Notes: generated by a model not told the origin, from the letters alone. A DNA stretch of 64,000 nt from Luteimonas sp. (GCA_024707405.1 JANPZU010000001.1:372001-436000), one strand, 5' to 3'. Positions 8,917-19,163 are shown, counted from the first letter of the stretch. Numbers and translations are program-made.

Positions 8917-9599
8917 GCCGGCTTCGGCGAGGATGGCCAGTTGGCGGGATCGAACAGGTCTTCAGGCGAATCGATCATCACGTCGCCCTGCCATGCCACC
9001 GGATCGTCGTCGTCGAGGCGATAGCCCCACAGCGCAACCACCGACGGCATGCCTGCCGCACGCGCGGCATCGATGTCACGGCGGTCGTCACCGACGTACA
9101 CGCAATCGGCCGGCGCAATGCCGATGGCCTCGGCCGCATGCAGCAGCGGCAGCGGATGCGGCTTGCGTTCGGGCAACGAGTCGCCGCCGATCAGCACCGC
9201 GCTGCGGGTCTCCCACCCCAGTTGCGGCAGGATCTCGCGCGCCAGGTATTCGGGCTTGTTTGTCACGATGCCCCACACCGCGTCATCGTTCTCAAGCGCA
9301 GCAAGCATCGCCTCGATGCCATCGAACGGACGGCTATGGCGGCCGAGTTCCTCGCGATAGAGGTCGAGGAATTCCGGCACCAGTCCGGGCACTTGCTCGA
9401 CCGGCACCTCCGGGAATGCCGCGGACGACATCGCCCGCGCGCCGCGAGAGACATGCGGACGGATCTCATCCAGCGCCATCGCCGGCTTGCCGCGCGCGAG
9501 GCGCATGCGGTTCACCGTGGCCAGCATGTCCGGTGCACTGTCGAGCAAGGTGCCGTCTAGGTCGAACAGCACGCCACGCGGGAAACGTTGCGTGCTCAT
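8913..9599 (-). CDS. gph: HAD hydrolase, phosphoglycolate phosphatase family
   Basis: A 228-residue HAD-superfamily phosphatase. It has the nucleophile motif [10 protein letters not shown] at the N-terminus, GIVTNKPEY (motif II Thr), the Lys in [10 protein letters not shown] (motif III), and VYVGDDRRD (motif IV). The family dephosphorylates 2-phosphoglycolate. Next to ubiG it could instead be the N-acetylmuramate-phosphate phosphatase MupP of pseudomonads, which shares this context. I took the ATG at 9599 because it overlaps the ubiG stop (ATGA) and starts just before the HAD motif. A longer frame to 9725 runs antisense inside ubiG. Confidence 0.85.
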   Translation of the reverse strand: MSTQRFPRGVLFDLDGTLLDSAPDMLATVNRMRLARGKPAMALDEIRPHVSRGARAMSSAAFPEVPVEQVPGLVPEFLDLYREELGRHSRPFDGIEAMLAALENDDAVWGIVTNKPEYLAREILPQLGWETRSAVLIGGDSLPERKPHPLPLLHAAEAIGIAPADCVYVGDDRRDIDAARAAGMPSVVALWGYRLDDDDPVAWQGDVMIDSPEDLFDPANWPSSPKPA

Positions 9600-10318
9600 C
9601 CCGGCTTGGCGGCGCAGGCGACGTAGTTCACGTCGGTGCGCGAGATGATGCGCGCCGAGTTGCGCCACGGTTCGTACATCAGTCCGCTCACGTCCTCGAG
9701 CTGCAACCCGACCTCGCGCAGCCATGCGGCGAGTTCGGACGGTTTGATGAATTCGCTGTAGGTGTGCGTGCCGGTAGGCAACAGCCGGGCGATGTATTCG
9801 GCACCGACGATGGCCAGCGCGAACGCGGCCGGCGTGCGGTTGAGCGTGGACACGAACAGGCGCCCACCCGGCTTGAGCAACGTGGCGCAGGCGCGCAGGA
9901 TCGCCGCCGGATCAGGCACGTGCTCCAGCATCTCCATGCAGGTCACGGCATCGAAGCTGCCGGGACGCTCGTCGGCCAGCGCTTCCACGGCCTGCACGCG
10001 GTAGTCGACCTTCACGCCCGACTCCAGTCCGTGCAGGCGTGCGACCTTCACCAGGTCGTCGGCAAGATCGATGGCCGTCACCTCGGCGCCGGCCTTGGCC
10101 ATCGCTTCGCTCAGCAACCCGCCGCCGCAACCGACATCGAGCACGGTTGCTCCGGGCAACGGCACGCGCGTGGCGACATAACCCAATCGCACCGGGTTGA
10201 GTGCATGCAGCGGCTTCTGCGGGCCCTGCGGATCCCACCAGCGATTGGCGAGCGATGCGAATTTGTCGAGCTCTTCCTGCCGGAAATTCTCGCCCTTGGC
10301 CGACGCGGCACTGCTCAT
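9596..10318 (-). CDS. ubiG: Ubiquinone biosynthesis O-methyltransferase UbiG
   Basis: SAM-dependent methyltransferase that performs both O-methylations in ubiquinone synthesis. The 240-residue protein begins with the family hallmark ([20 protein letters not shown]) and then shows the SAM-binding motif [39 protein letters not shown] and [15 protein letters not shown]. The ATG at 10318 lies ten bases after the mtaD stop, which supports an mtaD-ubiG-gph operon. Ubiquinol feeds the quinol-type NO reductase encoded later in the window. Confidence 0.96.
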   Translation of the reverse strand: MSSAASAKGENFRQEELDKFASLANRWWDPQGPQKPLHALNPVRLGYVATRVPLPGATVLDVGCGGGLLSEAMAKAGAEVTAIDLADDLVKVARLHGLESGVKVDYRVQAVEALADERPGSFDAVTCMEMLEHVPDPAAILRACATLLKPGGRLFVSTLNRTPAAFALAIVGAEYIARLLPTGTHTYSEFIKPSELAAWLREVGLQLEDVSGLMYEPWRNSARIISRTDVNYVACAAKPG

Positions 10319-10328
10319 CACTGTTTCC

Positions 10329-11672
10329 TCATCCCGCCAGAACGCCGGCGATGCGTTCGCGCCACTGGCGCGCGTTGGCGACGATGGCCGCCGGATCGAT
10401 GTCCACCAGCGCGCGATCACGCAACTTCGCGCGGCCCGCGATCCAGACATCGCTCACCTGCTGGCGGCCAGTGGCGTAGATCAGCTGCGAGACCACGTGG
10501 TGCAGCGGCTGGGTTTCCAGCGCGGACAGGTCCACGCAGACCAGGTCGGCCTGCTTGCCAAACTCGATGGAACCGACGAGGTGGTCGAAGCCGATCGCCT
10601 TCGCGCCGCCCAGCGTGGCGGCACGCAGCGCGGTGGCCGCATCCAGTGCGGCGGCATCGTTGGCAACCGCCTTGGCGAGGATCGCCGCGGTGCGCGTCTC
10701 GCCGAACATGTCGAGGTCGTTGTTGCTGGCCACGCCATCGGTGCCGATGGACAGGGTCACGCCCGCACGCTCGAGCGCACAGGCCGGGCAGAAGCCCGAC
10801 GCCAGCTTGAGGTTGGATTCCGGGCAGTGCACCACGCTCACGCCACGCTCGGCGCAGAGGTGGATCTCGCCTTCGGTGAGTTGGGTCATGTGCACCGCGA
10901 TCAGGCGGTCGTTGAACAGGCCGAGCCGGTCGAGACGCGCGATCGGGCGCTGGCCGTATTCGTCGAGCGACTGCTGCACTTCCTGTGCGGTCTCGTGCAG
11001 GTGCAGATGCACCGGCACGTCGAGCTGGTCGGACAGCATGCGCACGCGCTCGAAATTGGCATCGTTGACGGTGTATGGCGCATGCGGCGCGAACGCGGTG
11101 GCGACCAGCGCGTCGTCGCGCCACTGGTCATGCACTTCGCCGGCCTTGTCGAAATATTCGTCGTCGGACTTCGCCCAGGCCGTCGGGAAGTCGATCACCG
11201 GCAGGCCGACGCGCGCACGGAAGCCGAACTTCTTGTAGGTCGCCGCCTGCACGTCCGGGAAGAAGTAGTTCTCGTTGACGCAGGTGGTGCCGCCGCGCAG
11301 CATCTCGGCGATGGCATGGGTGACGCCATCGGCGACGAACGCCGGGCCGATCACCGCCGCTTCGATCGGCCAGATGTGCTGCTGCAGCCAGACCTTGAGC
11401 GGCAGGTCGTCGGCCACGCCGCGCAGCAGCGTCATCGGGTTGTGCGCGTGCGCGTTGACCAGGCCGGGGATCAGCGCCGCATCCGGACGCGACACCGTTT
11501 CCCTCGCATCGAATCGCGCACGCGCCACGGCGATGGGCAGCACGGCGACGATGGCGCCATCGCGCACGGCGACGGCGTGGTCGTCCAGCACCACGCCATG
11601 CGGCACCACCGGCACGACGTGACCGGCTTCGATCAACAGGTCGCAAGGCTGCGGGATCACTGCATCGGCCAT
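10329..11672 (-). CDS. mtaD: TRZ/ATZ family amidohydrolase, probable methylthioadenosine/S-adenosylhomocysteine deaminase
   Basis: A 447-residue metal-dependent deaminase of the amidohydrolase superfamily. The metal ligands are visible: [13 protein letters not shown], then HLHLHET, then HMTQL, and the Asp in [16 protein letters not shown]. This motif set is typical of enzymes that deaminate 5'-methylthioadenosine and S-adenosylhomocysteine. As first gene of an operon with the SAM-using UbiG, a role in clearing methylation by-products makes sense (inference). Related chlorohydrolases share the fold, so the substrate is not certain. Confidence 0.85.
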   Translation of the reverse strand: MADAVIPQPCDLLIEAGHVVPVVPHGVVLDDHAVAVRDGAIVAVLPIAVARARFDARETVSRPDAALIPGLVNAHAHNPMTLLRGVADDLPLKVWLQQHIWPIEAAVIGPAFVADGVTHAIAEMLRGGTTCVNENYFFPDVQAATYKKFGFRARVGLPVIDFPTAWAKSDDEYFDKAGEVHDQWRDDALVATAFAPHAPYTVNDANFERVRMLSDQLDVPVHLHLHETAQEVQQSLDEYGQRPIARLDRLGLFNDRLIAVHMTQLTEGEIHLCAERGVSVVHCPESNLKLASGFCPACALERAGVTLSIGTDGVASNNDLDMFGETRTAAILAKAVANDAAALDAATALRAATLGGAKAIGFDHLVGSIEFGKQADLVCVDLSALETQPLHHVVSQLIYATGRQQVSDVWIAGRAKLRDRALVDIDPAAIVANARQWRERIAGVLAG

Positions 11673-11787
11673 GGCGTCATTCTGATCTTGGACGATCTGT
11701 CATTCCGAACCCGCGGAGCGGGCGAGGAATCCGGGGCCCGAAGCACCGCCACGGCAGGCAAGATCCCTCGCCTGCGGCTCGCGACGG

Positions 11788-11827
11788 TTGATCCGCAGCG
11801 AGCGCGAAGCGCTGCGTAGCGGATCAA
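11788..11827. terminator. Stem-loop just after efp
   Basis: TTGATCCGC pairs with GCGGATCAA, and an inner GCGAGCGC pairs imperfectly with GCGCTGCG around a small loop. The structure abuts the efp stop codon. A second short hairpin (CCCGC...GCGGG) lies at about 11710-11723. There is no long T run, so termination or mRNA 3'-end protection is an inference. Confidence 0.5.
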
Positions 11828-12394
11828 TCACTTCACCCGCGAGACGTACTCGCCCGAGCGGGTGTCGACCTTGATGATTTCTTCCTGGCCGACGAACAGC
11901 GGAACGCGCACCACCGCGCCGGTCTCCAGCGTGGCCGGCTTGCCACCGCCGCCCGAGGTGTCGCCACGGACGCCCGGATCGGTCTCGGTGATCTTGAGTT
12001 CGACGAAGTTGGGCGGCGTGACCATGATCGGCGTACCGTTCCAGAGCGTCACCACGCACTCTTCCTCACCCTTGAGCCATTTCTCGGCGCCACCCATGCC
12101 GGCTTCGTCGGCCTGCACCTGCTCGAAGCTCTCGGGATTCATGAAGTGCCAGTACTCGCCATCGCTGTAGAGGTACTGCATGTCGGTATCCACCACGTCC
12201 GCCGCCTCGACCGAATCGGTGGACTTCATGGTGATTTCCTGCACGCGGCCAGTCTTGATCAGGCGATAACGCACCCGGGTGAAGGCCTGGCCCTTGCCGG
12301 GCTTGACGTAATCGGTCTCGGTGATGATCGCCGGCTCGTTGTGAACCAGGATCTTCTGGCCGTTCTTGACATCGTTCATGCCCAAAGTGGCCAT
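11828..12394 (-). CDS. efp: Elongation factor P
   Basis: Ribosome-binding factor that relieves stalling at polyproline stretches. The 188-residue, three-domain protein has the modification loop VKPGKGQAF with Lys34 at the tip, the residue that is beta-lysylated in this EF-P class. The C-terminal domain ends GEYVSRVK. The ATG at 12394 fits the family length and puts Lys at 34. The divergent neighbour epmB makes the beta-lysine precursor. The ligase gene epmA is not in this window. Confidence 0.97.
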   Translation of the reverse strand: MATLGMNDVKNGQKILVHNEPAIITETDYVKPGKGQAFTRVRYRLIKTGRVQEITMKSTDSVEAADVVDTDMQYLYSDGEYWHFMNPESFEQVQADEAGMGGAEKWLKGEEECVVTLWNGTPIMVTPPNFVELKITETDPGVRGDTSGGGGKPATLETGAVVRVPLFVGQEEIIKVDTRSGEYVSRVK

Positions 12395-12512
12395 GGGGTC
12401 TCCTGCTGGGCCGCACGCGGGCGGCTACAATATGAAAGTGATGATTCCGGATACGGGCCAAGGTGCCGGACTGTCCAGTCCACGCACGTCCGATCCGCAC
12501 GACAGGTCGAAC

Positions 12513-13523
12513 ATGATACCCGCAGCCCCCCTCCCGATGCAGCCGACGCGGCCCCTGCGCTGGCAGCAGCTCTGGCGCGATGCCATCCGCGACCCCCGCG
12601 AACTGCTCGACCTGCTGGGACTGGGCGGCACGATGCCCCTGTCCGATGCCGCCGCGGCGCAATTCCCGCTGCGCGTGCCGCGGGGCTTCGTCGCACGGAT
12701 GCGCCATGGCGACCGGCACGACCCGCTGCTGCGCCAGGTACTGCCGGTGGACGAAGAGTCGCGCGTCGTCCCCGGCTTCGGTCTGGATGCCGTCGGCGAT
12801 GCCGCGGCCAGGGCCGGCCACGGCGTCATCCACAAGTACAACGGCCGCGCCCTGCTGGTGGCGACGGGCAGCTGCGCGGTGCACTGCCGTTACTGTTTCC
12901 GCCGACACTTCCCGTATGCCGACGAAACCGCGGCAGCCGGCGACTGGCACGAGGCGCTGCAGGCCATCCGCGCCGACGACTCCTTGCATGAAGTGATCCT
13001 GTCCGGCGGCGACCCGCTGTCGCTGTCCACGGCCAAGCTCACCGCGCTCACCGATGCCCTGCGCACGATCCCCCATGTCCGCCGGCTGCGCATCCACACC
13101 CGGCTGCCGATCGTGCTGCCCGAGCGCGTGGACGACGAACTCACCGACTGGCTGGCCGGGTTGCCATGGCCCCTGGTCGTCGTGGTGCATGCCAACCATG
13201 CCAACGAATTCGACCCTTCCGTCGATGCCGCGATGGCGCGGCTGCGTGCGGCCGGCGCAATCCTGCTCAACCAGGCCGTGCTGCTGCGTGGGGTCAACGA
13301 CGACGTGGATACGCTCGCAACCCTGTCCGAACGCGGCCATGCGGCCGGCGTGCTGCCCTACTACCTGCACCAGCTGGATCGCGTCGCCGGCGCAGCCCAC
13401 TTCGAGGTATCCGACGACGAAGCGCTGTCCCTGCACGCCGCACTGCGCGCGCGCATGCCAGGCTACCTGGTGCCGAAACTGGTGCGCGAGATCGCCGGGG
13501 AAGCTTCCAAGCGCCCGCTTTGA
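12513..13523 (+). CDS. epmB: EF-P beta-lysylation protein EpmB (lysine 2,3-aminomutase-like radical SAM enzyme)
   Basis: Converts alpha-lysine to beta-lysine for attachment to EF-P Lys34. The 336-residue protein has the radical SAM cluster motif CAVHCRYC (Cys 121, 125, 128) and the surrounding KYNGRALLVATGSCAVH typical of aminomutases. It also has VILSGGDPLSLS and the PLP-region stretch PYYLHQLD. I used the ATG at 12513; an ATG at 12537 is also possible. A frame extending back to 12366 would overlap efp and is unlikely. The head-to-head position with efp fits a shared function. Confidence 0.94.
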   Translation: MIPAAPLPMQPTRPLRWQQLWRDAIRDPRELLDLLGLGGTMPLSDAAAAQFPLRVPRGFVARMRHGDRHDPLLRQVLPVDEESRVVPGFGLDAVGDAAARAGHGVIHKYNGRALLVATGSCAVHCRYCFRRHFPYADETAAAGDWHEALQAIRADDSLHEVILSGGDPLSLSTAKLTALTDALRTIPHVRRLRIHTRLPIVLPERVDDELTDWLAGLPWPLVVVVHANHANEFDPSVDAAMARLRAAGAILLNQAVLLRGVNDDVDTLATLSERGHAAGVLPYYLHQLDRVAGAAHFEVSDDEALSLHAALRARMPGYLVPKLVREIAGEASKRPL

Positions 13524-13586
13524 GCACCCTGCCATGGACGCAAGCCCTCGCCGCATGGCATAACCGCGCTTCCCCCGGAGAGCAGA

Positions 13587-15662
13587 ATGTCGAAGAAACC
13601 CGAGAACGCTCTGCGCCTGTTGATCGTCGACGACCGCGTCGAAGACGCCGAAGCCATCGTCAGCGGTCTGCGCAACGCGGGCATCGCCGTGCGCCCCCTG
13701 CGCGCCGCCGATGCCGATGAACTCACCACCGTCCTCGGACAGCCGATCGACCTCGTCCTTGCCGCCCAGAAGGCCAACGGCCTGCCTTTCGCCGAGGTGC
13801 TGCAACAGGTGGTGGCCAGCGGCAAGGATCTCCCGGTCATCGCCGTGGCCGACAACCTGGACGAAGCCACCTACCTCGACGCCCTGGCCGCAGGCGCACG
13901 CACGGTCGCCCTGCGCAACAAGCCGCACCAATTGCTGGCCTCGGTGCGGACGCAGTGGGCCGACCTCGATGCCAGGCGCGCGCAGCGCCGGCTGGAGGCT
14001 CGCGTGCGCGAGACCGAGCGCCGCTGCGATGCGCTGATCGAATCCTCCCGCGACCCCATCGCCTACATCCACGAGGGCATGCACATCCGCGCCAATGCCG
14101 CGTACCTGGAGATGTTCGGCTACGACAGCTTCGAGGACGTCGAAGGCATGTCGCTGCTGGACATGGTCGGCCCGCAGCACGTGGAAGACTTCAAGCAACT
14201 GCTCAAGTCGCTGAGCAAGGGCGATCCGCCGCCGCCACGCTACGAGCTGGAAGCCCGCGACATCGAAGGCAATGCCTTCCCGGCCTCGATGGAATTCACC
14301 CAGGCCCAATACGAGGGCGAACCCTGCCTGCAGGTCGTGTTCCGCCGCCAGGAACTGGACGCCGGGCTTGCCCAGGAACTGGAGGAATTGCGCCAGCGTG
14401 ACCAGGTCACCGGCCTGCTCAACCGGCCGACCTTCCTGCGCGCGCTCGAAGACGCAGTGGACGACGCCGCGGAGAACCACGGCCAGCACGGCTTGCTGAT
14501 GATCGAGCCCGACCATTACCAGCGGCTGCTGCACGAAATCGGGCTGGACTCGGCAGATGCGATGCTCGAGGCCATCGCCGGGCGCCTGCAGGGCCTGCTG
14601 GGCGACAAGGCCATCGCCGCCCGGTTCAGCGAGCACACCCTCGCGGTACTGCTCAAGGACAGCGACTACGAATCGACAGTGGCGCTGGCCGACCGCATCC
14701 GCGATGCCTTCGCCGCACAGTTGTTCCCCATCGGCAGCCGCTCCAGCGTGATCACCGCGAGCATCGGCGGCGTCCAGATCGGCGAGAAGATCGCCAGCGT
14801 CGCGCAGGTGCTGGCCAAGGCCACGCAGGGCGTGGAGTCGAGCATCGGCGTCGGCGGCAACCGCCACGAGATCTTCGACCCCAGCGCGGTCGACCGTGCC
14901 GAGGAAGAACACATCCGCGCCTGGGTGGCGCGCCTGCGCGATGCGCTCGACAACCAGCGCTTCGTGCTGCACTACCAGCCGGTCATCAGCCTGCAGGGCG
15001 ATACCGGCGCCGTCTACGAAACCCTGTTGCGGCTCGACAGCGGCGACGGCGAACTGATCATGCCCGGCAACTTCCTCCAGATCGCGGAAGAACACGGGCT
15101 GCTGGGCGAGATCGATCGCCGCGTCATCGGCCATGCGATCGAGGTGATCGGGCAGCGGATGAAGGCCAACAAGCCCACCACCCTGCTGGTGAAGGTGAGC
15201 CAGGCCGCACTGGACGACGGCACGCTTGGCAAGTTCATCGGCGAGCAGTTGCTGGCGCATGGCGTGCCGGGCGAGTACCTGGTGCTGCAGTTGCCGGAGG
15301 CCAAGGTGTTCACCCACCTCAAGGCGGCGCAGGCCTTCGCCACCGCCATTGGCCAGCACGACTGCCGGCTTGCGCTGGAGCAGTTCGGCGTCGGCCTGGA
15401 CTCGTTCCAGCTCCTCGCCCACCTGCAGCCGCACCTGCTGAAGATCGACCGCAGCTTCGTCGACGAACTGCCGAGGAACGCCGACAACCAGAAACGCATC
15501 GTCGAGATCACCCGGCGAGCGCGCGAACTGGGCATCCGCACCATCGCCGAATTCGTGCAGGACGCAGCCAGCATGTCGATCCTGTTCACGAGCGGCGTGG
15601 ATTACGTCGAAGGACATTTCCTGGCGACGGCCAGCCCGCAGATGAACTACGACTTCGAATAG
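13587..15662 (+). CDS. fimX: FimX-type degenerate REC-PAS-GGDEF-EAL protein
   Basis: A 691-residue signalling protein with four domains: REC (about 8-125), PAS (about 148-250), GGDEF (about 268-420) and EAL (about 440-685). The catalytic motifs are lost. The REC domain has Ala where the phospho-acceptor Asp should be (DLVLAAQK). The GGDEF site reads RFSEHTLAV and the EAL site reads ETLLRL. This pattern matches FimX, a c-di-GMP receptor that controls type IV pilus assembly and twitching with a PilZ protein. Enzyme activity is not expected, but c-di-GMP binding by the EAL fold is plausible. RBS GGAGAG is about nine bases upstream of ATG 13587. Confidence 0.85.
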   Translation: MSKKPENALRLLIVDDRVEDAEAIVSGLRNAGIAVRPLRAADADELTTVLGQPIDLVLAAQKANGLPFAEVLQQVVASGKDLPVIAVADNLDEATYLDALAAGARTVALRNKPHQLLASVRTQWADLDARRAQRRLEARVRETERRCDALIESSRDPIAYIHEGMHIRANAAYLEMFGYDSFEDVEGMSLLDMVGPQHVEDFKQLLKSLSKGDPPPPRYELEARDIEGNAFPASMEFTQAQYEGEPCLQVVFRRQELDAGLAQELEELRQRDQVTGLLNRPTFLRALEDAVDDAAENHGQHGLLMIEPDHYQRLLHEIGLDSADAMLEAIAGRLQGLLGDKAIAARFSEHTLAVLLKDSDYESTVALADRIRDAFAAQLFPIGSRSSVITASIGGVQIGEKIASVAQVLAKATQGVESSIGVGGNRHEIFDPSAVDRAEEEHIRAWVARLRDALDNQRFVLHYQPVISLQGDTGAVYETLLRLDSGDGELIMPGNFLQIAEEHGLLGEIDRRVIGHAIEVIGQRMKANKPTTLLVKVSQAALDDGTLGKFIGEQLLAHGVPGEYLVLQLPEAKVFTHLKAAQAFATAIGQHDCRLALEQFGVGLDSFQLLAHLQPHLLKIDRSFVDELPRNADNQKRIVEITRRARELGIRTIAEFVQDAASMSILFTSGVDYVEGHFLATASPQMNYDFE

Positions 15663-15690
15663 GGCCGCCTGCCATCGTGGCGACCAACAA

Positions 15691-15721
15691 GAAAAACCCC
15701 GCCTTCCGGCGGGGTTTTTCG
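15691..15721. terminator. Bidirectional terminator between fimX and htpX
   Basis: GAAAAACCCCGCC and GGCGGGGTTTTTC form a stem around a TTCC loop, with A/T runs on both sides. It lies between convergent genes and should stop transcription from both. Confidence 0.92.
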
Positions 15722-15741
15722 TTCCTCGGGGGGCTGCTGGG

Positions 15742-16635
15742 TCAAGCCGCCAGGTTGCGCCGCAAGGCTTCCTGCGGCGTGTTGCGCAGGGTGGCGATGC
15801 GCTCCTCCAGCGGAGGATGGCTCATCAGCAGCTTCTTCAATCCATGGCCGACGCCGCCGCTGATGCCGAAGGCGGCCACCTGCTTGGGCAAAGTGTTGTG
15901 GCCGTAGGTCAGCGACAGCTTCTCCAGTGCCTTGATCATCTTCTCGCGACCGGCCAGCGCGGCACCGCCAGCGTCGGCGCGGAATTCGCGCTGGCGCGAG
16001 AACCACATCGCGATCATGCTCGCGAACAGCCCGAAGATCATGTCGAGCACGAAGACGCTGGCGTAGTAGCCGATGCCGGTCGAGCTGCGGCCGCCGCTGA
16101 GGTAGCTGTCGATGGCGCGGCCGACGATGCGCGACAGCAGGATCACGAACGTATTGAGCACGCCCTGCAGCAGCGCCATGGTCACCATGTCGCCGTTGGC
16201 GACGTGGGCGACCTCGTGGCCCAGCACCGCCTCGGCCTCGTCCTTGTCCATGGCGCGGAGCAGGCCGGTCGACACCGCGACCAGCGCGTTGTTGCGGTTG
16301 GCGCCGGTGGCGAAGGCGTTGATTTCCGGCGCGTCGAAAATCGCCACTTCCGGCATGCCGATGCCGGCGGCCTCGGCCTGGCGACGCACGGTCTCGACCA
16401 GCCAGCGCTCGGTGTCGTTGCGGGGTTGCTCGATGACTTGTGCGCCGCTGAAGCGCTTGGCACTCCACTTCGACATCGCCAGCGAGATGAACGCCCCGCC
16501 GAAGCCGAAGATCGCGGCGAACACCAGCAAGCCGGCGTTGGTGCCGGGATTGATGCCGAAGATCGCCATGACGATGCTGACCAGGGCCAGCACGGCCATG
16601 TTGGTGATGAGGAAGAGCGTGATGCGCTTGAACAT
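15742..16635 (-). CDS. htpX: Zinc metalloprotease HtpX
   Basis: Inner-membrane M48B protease involved in membrane protein quality control. The 297-residue protein starts with two membrane helices (about residues 7-25 and 34-52). It carries HEVAH (His140, Glu141, His144) and the third ligand in [10 protein letters not shown], and has two more helices between these motifs. ATG 16635 gives the usual family length. Expression in other bacteria is envelope-stress controlled; no such promoter could be identified here. Confidence 0.95.
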   Translation of the reverse strand: MFKRITLFLITNMAVLALVSIVMAIFGINPGTNAGLLVFAAIFGFGGAFISLAMSKWSAKRFSGAQVIEQPRNDTERWLVETVRRQAEAAGIGMPEVAIFDAPEINAFATGANRNNALVAVSTGLLRAMDKDEAEAVLGHEVAHVANGDMVTMALLQGVLNTFVILLSRIVGRAIDSYLSGGRSSTGIGYYASVFVLDMIFGLFASMIAMWFSRQREFRADAGGAALAGREKMIKALEKLSLTYGHNTLPKQVAAFGISGGVGHGLKKLLMSHPPLEERIATLRNTPQEALRRNLAA

Positions 16636-16759
16636 GGTTCGATGATCCTGGCTGTGCGTCGGGAGGCGCTTTGCTGTGTACCGATTATGGGTCAGCGCGG
16701 TTAAATTCAAGTCCAACGCCGGATCCCCGGCGATTCACACCGCCATCGCCCACGCCCGC

Positions 16760-17674
16760 ATGCCCTTTCCGCCCACCTCGTATCGCGGCCGCTTCGCGCC
16801 CTCGCCCACCGGCCCGCTGCACTTCGGCTCGCTGGTCGCCGCCTTCGGCAGTTGGCTGGCCGCGCGGCAAGCGGGCGGGACGTGGCTGGTGCGCATCGAG
16901 GATCTCGACCCGCCGCGCGAAGTCGCTGGCGCCGCCGAGGCACAACTGCGCACGCTGACCGCGTTCGGGTTGCATCCGGACGGCCCCGTGATGCGGCAAA
17001 GCGAGCGCCACGAGGCGTATCTGTCCGCGCTGCAACGGTTGCTGGCCGCCGGCGATGCCTTCGAATGCCACTGCAGCCGCAGCGACCTGGCCGGGGAAGA
17101 CGGCATCCATCGCGCCTGCCTGCCCGGTCGCCATCGTCCCGACCCCGCCATCCGCCTGCGCGTGCCGGATGGCAGCCACATCACCTTCGACGATGCCGTG
17201 CACGGGCGCATCGAGCAGGACGTGTCCCGCGACGTCGGCGATTTCGTGCTGCGCCGTGCCGATGGCCTCTGGGCCTACCAGCTTGCGGTGGTGGTGGACG
17301 ATGCCGCGCAGGGCATCACCGACATCGTCCGCGGCGCCGACCTGCTCGACTCCACGCCACGCCAGATCCTGTTGCAGCGGCTGCTCGGACTGCCCACCCC
17401 GCGTTACCTGCACCTGCCACTGGTCGTGGATGGCGACGACCGCAAACTGTCCAAGTCGCTGGCGGCGTTGCCGCTGGACGACGACGACCCGCTACCCGCA
17501 TTGCGGGCCGCCTGGGCCACGCTGGGGCAAGCACGCGACGTACTGGATGGCAGCACTTGCATCGACACGCTGCTCGCCCGCGCCATGACGACCTTCGATG
17601 CAGGTCGCATCCCGCGTGCGCCCGTCGACATCCTCGCCGCGGCGCACAACACCCCTGTCGCAAGCCGCGATTAG
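16760..17674 (+). CDS. gluQ: Glutamyl-Q tRNA(Asp) synthetase
   Basis: Attaches glutamate to the queuosine base of tRNA-Asp. The 304-residue protein is a shortened glutamyl-tRNA synthetase lacking the anticodon-binding domain. It shows RFAPSPTGPLHFGSL (HIGH region), RIEDLDPPRE, the zinc-site residues of CHCSRSD with a later RACLPGRH, and KLSKS as KMSKS. ATG 16760 is the first start that leaves the conserved YRGRFAPSPTG at the N-terminus. The gene is also called gluQRS or yadB. Confidence 0.94.
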   Translation: MPFPPTSYRGRFAPSPTGPLHFGSLVAAFGSWLAARQAGGTWLVRIEDLDPPREVAGAAEAQLRTLTAFGLHPDGPVMRQSERHEAYLSALQRLLAAGDAFECHCSRSDLAGEDGIHRACLPGRHRPDPAIRLRVPDGSHITFDDAVHGRIEQDVSRDVGDFVLRRADGLWAYQLAVVVDDAAQGITDIVRGADLLDSTPRQILLQRLLGLPTPRYLHLPLVVDGDDRKLSKSLAALPLDDDDPLPALRAAWATLGQARDVLDGSTCIDTLLARAMTTFDAGRIPRAPVDILAAAHNTPVASRD

Positions 17675-17716
17675 ACTGTCCGAGGCGCCGCAATCCGACG
17701 GCAGGGAGGACGACTC

Positions 17717-18457
17717 ATGACGACACGCGTGGCATTGGTGACGGGGGGAACCGGCGGCATCGGTACGGCGATCTGCAAGCGACTGGCGGATGCCGGGCAC
17801 AAGGTGGCCACCAACTATCGCAGCGAAGAAAAAGCAAAGGCTTGGCAGGCGCAGATGAAGGCCGATGGCTACGACTTCGCGCTGGTCAAGGGCGACGTGA
17901 CCTCGCCCGAAGAAGCCGAAACCATGGTGCGCGAAGTCGAGAAGACGCTCGGCCCGATCGACATCCTGGTCAACAACGCCGGCATCACCCGCGACGGCAC
18001 CTTCCACAAGATGTCGTCGTCGCAGTGGGGCGACGTGATCAACACCAACCTCAACTCGGTGTTCAACGTGACCCGACCCGTGATCGAGGGCATGCGCGAA
18101 CGCAAGTGGGGCCGCATCATCCAGATCAGTTCGATCAACGGGCTGAAGGGCCAGTACGGCCAGGCCAACTACGCAGCGGCCAAGGCCGGCATGCATGGCT
18201 TCACCATTTCGCTGGCGCGCGAGAACGCAAAGCTCGGCATCACCGTCAACACGGTTTCGCCCGGTTACGTCGCCACCGACATGGTGATGGCGGTGCCGGA
18301 GGAAGTGCGCGCCAAGATCGCCGCGGACATCCCGACCGGCCGCCTCGGCAAGCCGGAGGAAATCGCCTACGCGGTGTCTTTCCTGGTCGACGAGCAGGCG
18401 GCGTGGATCACCGGCTCCAACCTCGACATCAACGGCGGCCACCACATGGGCTGGTAG
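17717..18457 (+). CDS. phaB: Acetoacetyl-CoA reductase (PhaB/PhbB), copy 1
   Basis: NADPH-dependent short-chain dehydrogenase that reduces acetoacetyl-CoA to (R)-3-hydroxybutyryl-CoA for polyhydroxybutyrate. The 246-residue protein has the nucleotide-binding motif TGGTGGIG, NNAGITRDGTFHKM, the catalytic Ser in ISSINGLKGQ, YAAAKAG (Tyr and Lys), and the C-terminal NLDINGGHHMGW. The ending and the sequence after the Tyr-Lys pair are typical of PhaB rather than FabG. RBS GGGAGGA precedes ATG 17717. A second paralogue lies beyond phaR. No PHA synthase gene is in the window. Confidence 0.9.
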   Translation: MTTRVALVTGGTGGIGTAICKRLADAGHKVATNYRSEEKAKAWQAQMKADGYDFALVKGDVTSPEEAETMVREVEKTLGPIDILVNNAGITRDGTFHKMSSSQWGDVINTNLNSVFNVTRPVIEGMRERKWGRIIQISSINGLKGQYGQANYAAAKAGMHGFTISLARENAKLGITVNTVSPGYVATDMVMAVPEEVRAKIAADIPTGRLGKPEEIAYAVSFLVDEQAAWITGSNLDINGGHHMGW

Positions 18458-18481
18458 CCCGCCCGGCGCGAAGAAGTGATC

Positions 18482-18509
18482 GCAAAGGCCGGCGAATGCC
18501 GGCCTTTGC
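18482..18509 (+). terminator. Terminator after phaB copy 1
   Basis: GCAAAGGCCGGC pairs perfectly with GCCGGCCTTTGC around GAAT. It is 24 bases after the stop and well before phaR, so the two genes are probably separate transcription units. The T run is short. Confidence 0.75.
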
Positions 18510-18674
18510 CATTCCGGCAAGTCGTCACCTGGCGGAAAATGCTGCGCAACATCAAGGCCCATTCAGCCTTGGCCTGGGGCCGCGCCGAACCATGCCGTAT
18601 GGCCGAGGCGGCAGTTGCATCCCCTGCTGCACTGCGCCATGCTGCGCGGCACCATCGTCCAGAGCATTTGCTCC

Positions 18675-19163
18675 ATGGCCTCGACCCGCATCATCAAGAA
18701 GTATCCCAACCGCCGTCTCTACGACACCGAGATCTCGAGCTACATCACCATCGAGGACGTGCGCCAGTTGATCGTCGATGGCGAGGAATTCGAAGTCCGC
18801 GACGCAAAGTCCGGCGACGACCTGACCCGCTCCGTACTGCTGCAGATCATCGCCGAGCACGAATCCGACGGCGAACCCGTGCTCTCGACGCAGCTGCTGA
18901 GCCAGATCATCCGTTTCTACGGCGATTCGCTGCAGGGCTTCATGGGCAACTACCTCGAGCGCTCGATGCAGACGTTCCTCGACCAGCAACAGCAGTTCCG
19001 CCAGCAGATGGGCGGGATGATCGGCCAGACGCCCTGGGCGATGATGAACCAGCTCACCGAACGCAACGTGGAACTCTGGAAGGAATTCCAGAAGAACCTG
19101 ACCGGCAGCGTCGGGGCGCCGCCCCCGGGCCAGAAGACCGGCACCGACAAGCGCGGTCGCTGA
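18675..19163 (+). CDS. phaR: Polyhydroxyalkanoate synthesis repressor PhaR
   Basis: DNA-binding repressor that senses PHB granules and controls phasin and PHB genes. The 162-residue protein starts with the invariant family block RIIKKYPNRRLYDTEISSYI, followed by ITIEDVRQLIVDGEEFEV and the C-terminal Gln-rich PHB-accumulation region (FLDQQQQFRQQMGGM). I prefer ATG 18675, just before the conserved block. ATGs at 18639 and 18615 would add a leader absent from the family, and no start has a good Shine-Dalgarno sequence. It sits between two phaB genes. Confidence 0.93.
   Translation: MASTRIIKKYPNRRLYDTEISSYITIEDVRQLIVDGEEFEVRDAKSGDDLTRSVLLQIIAEHESDGEPVLSTQLLSQIIRFYGDSLQGFMGNYLERSMQTFLDQQQQFRQQMGGMIGQTPWAMMNQLTERNVELWKEFQKNLTGSVGAPPPGQKTGTDKRGR

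Noticed and set aside
12066-15617. Open frame of 1183 codons on the minus strand
   Set aside because: It is antisense to epmB and fimX, has no domain, and is a by-product of high GC in the third codon position of the real genes.
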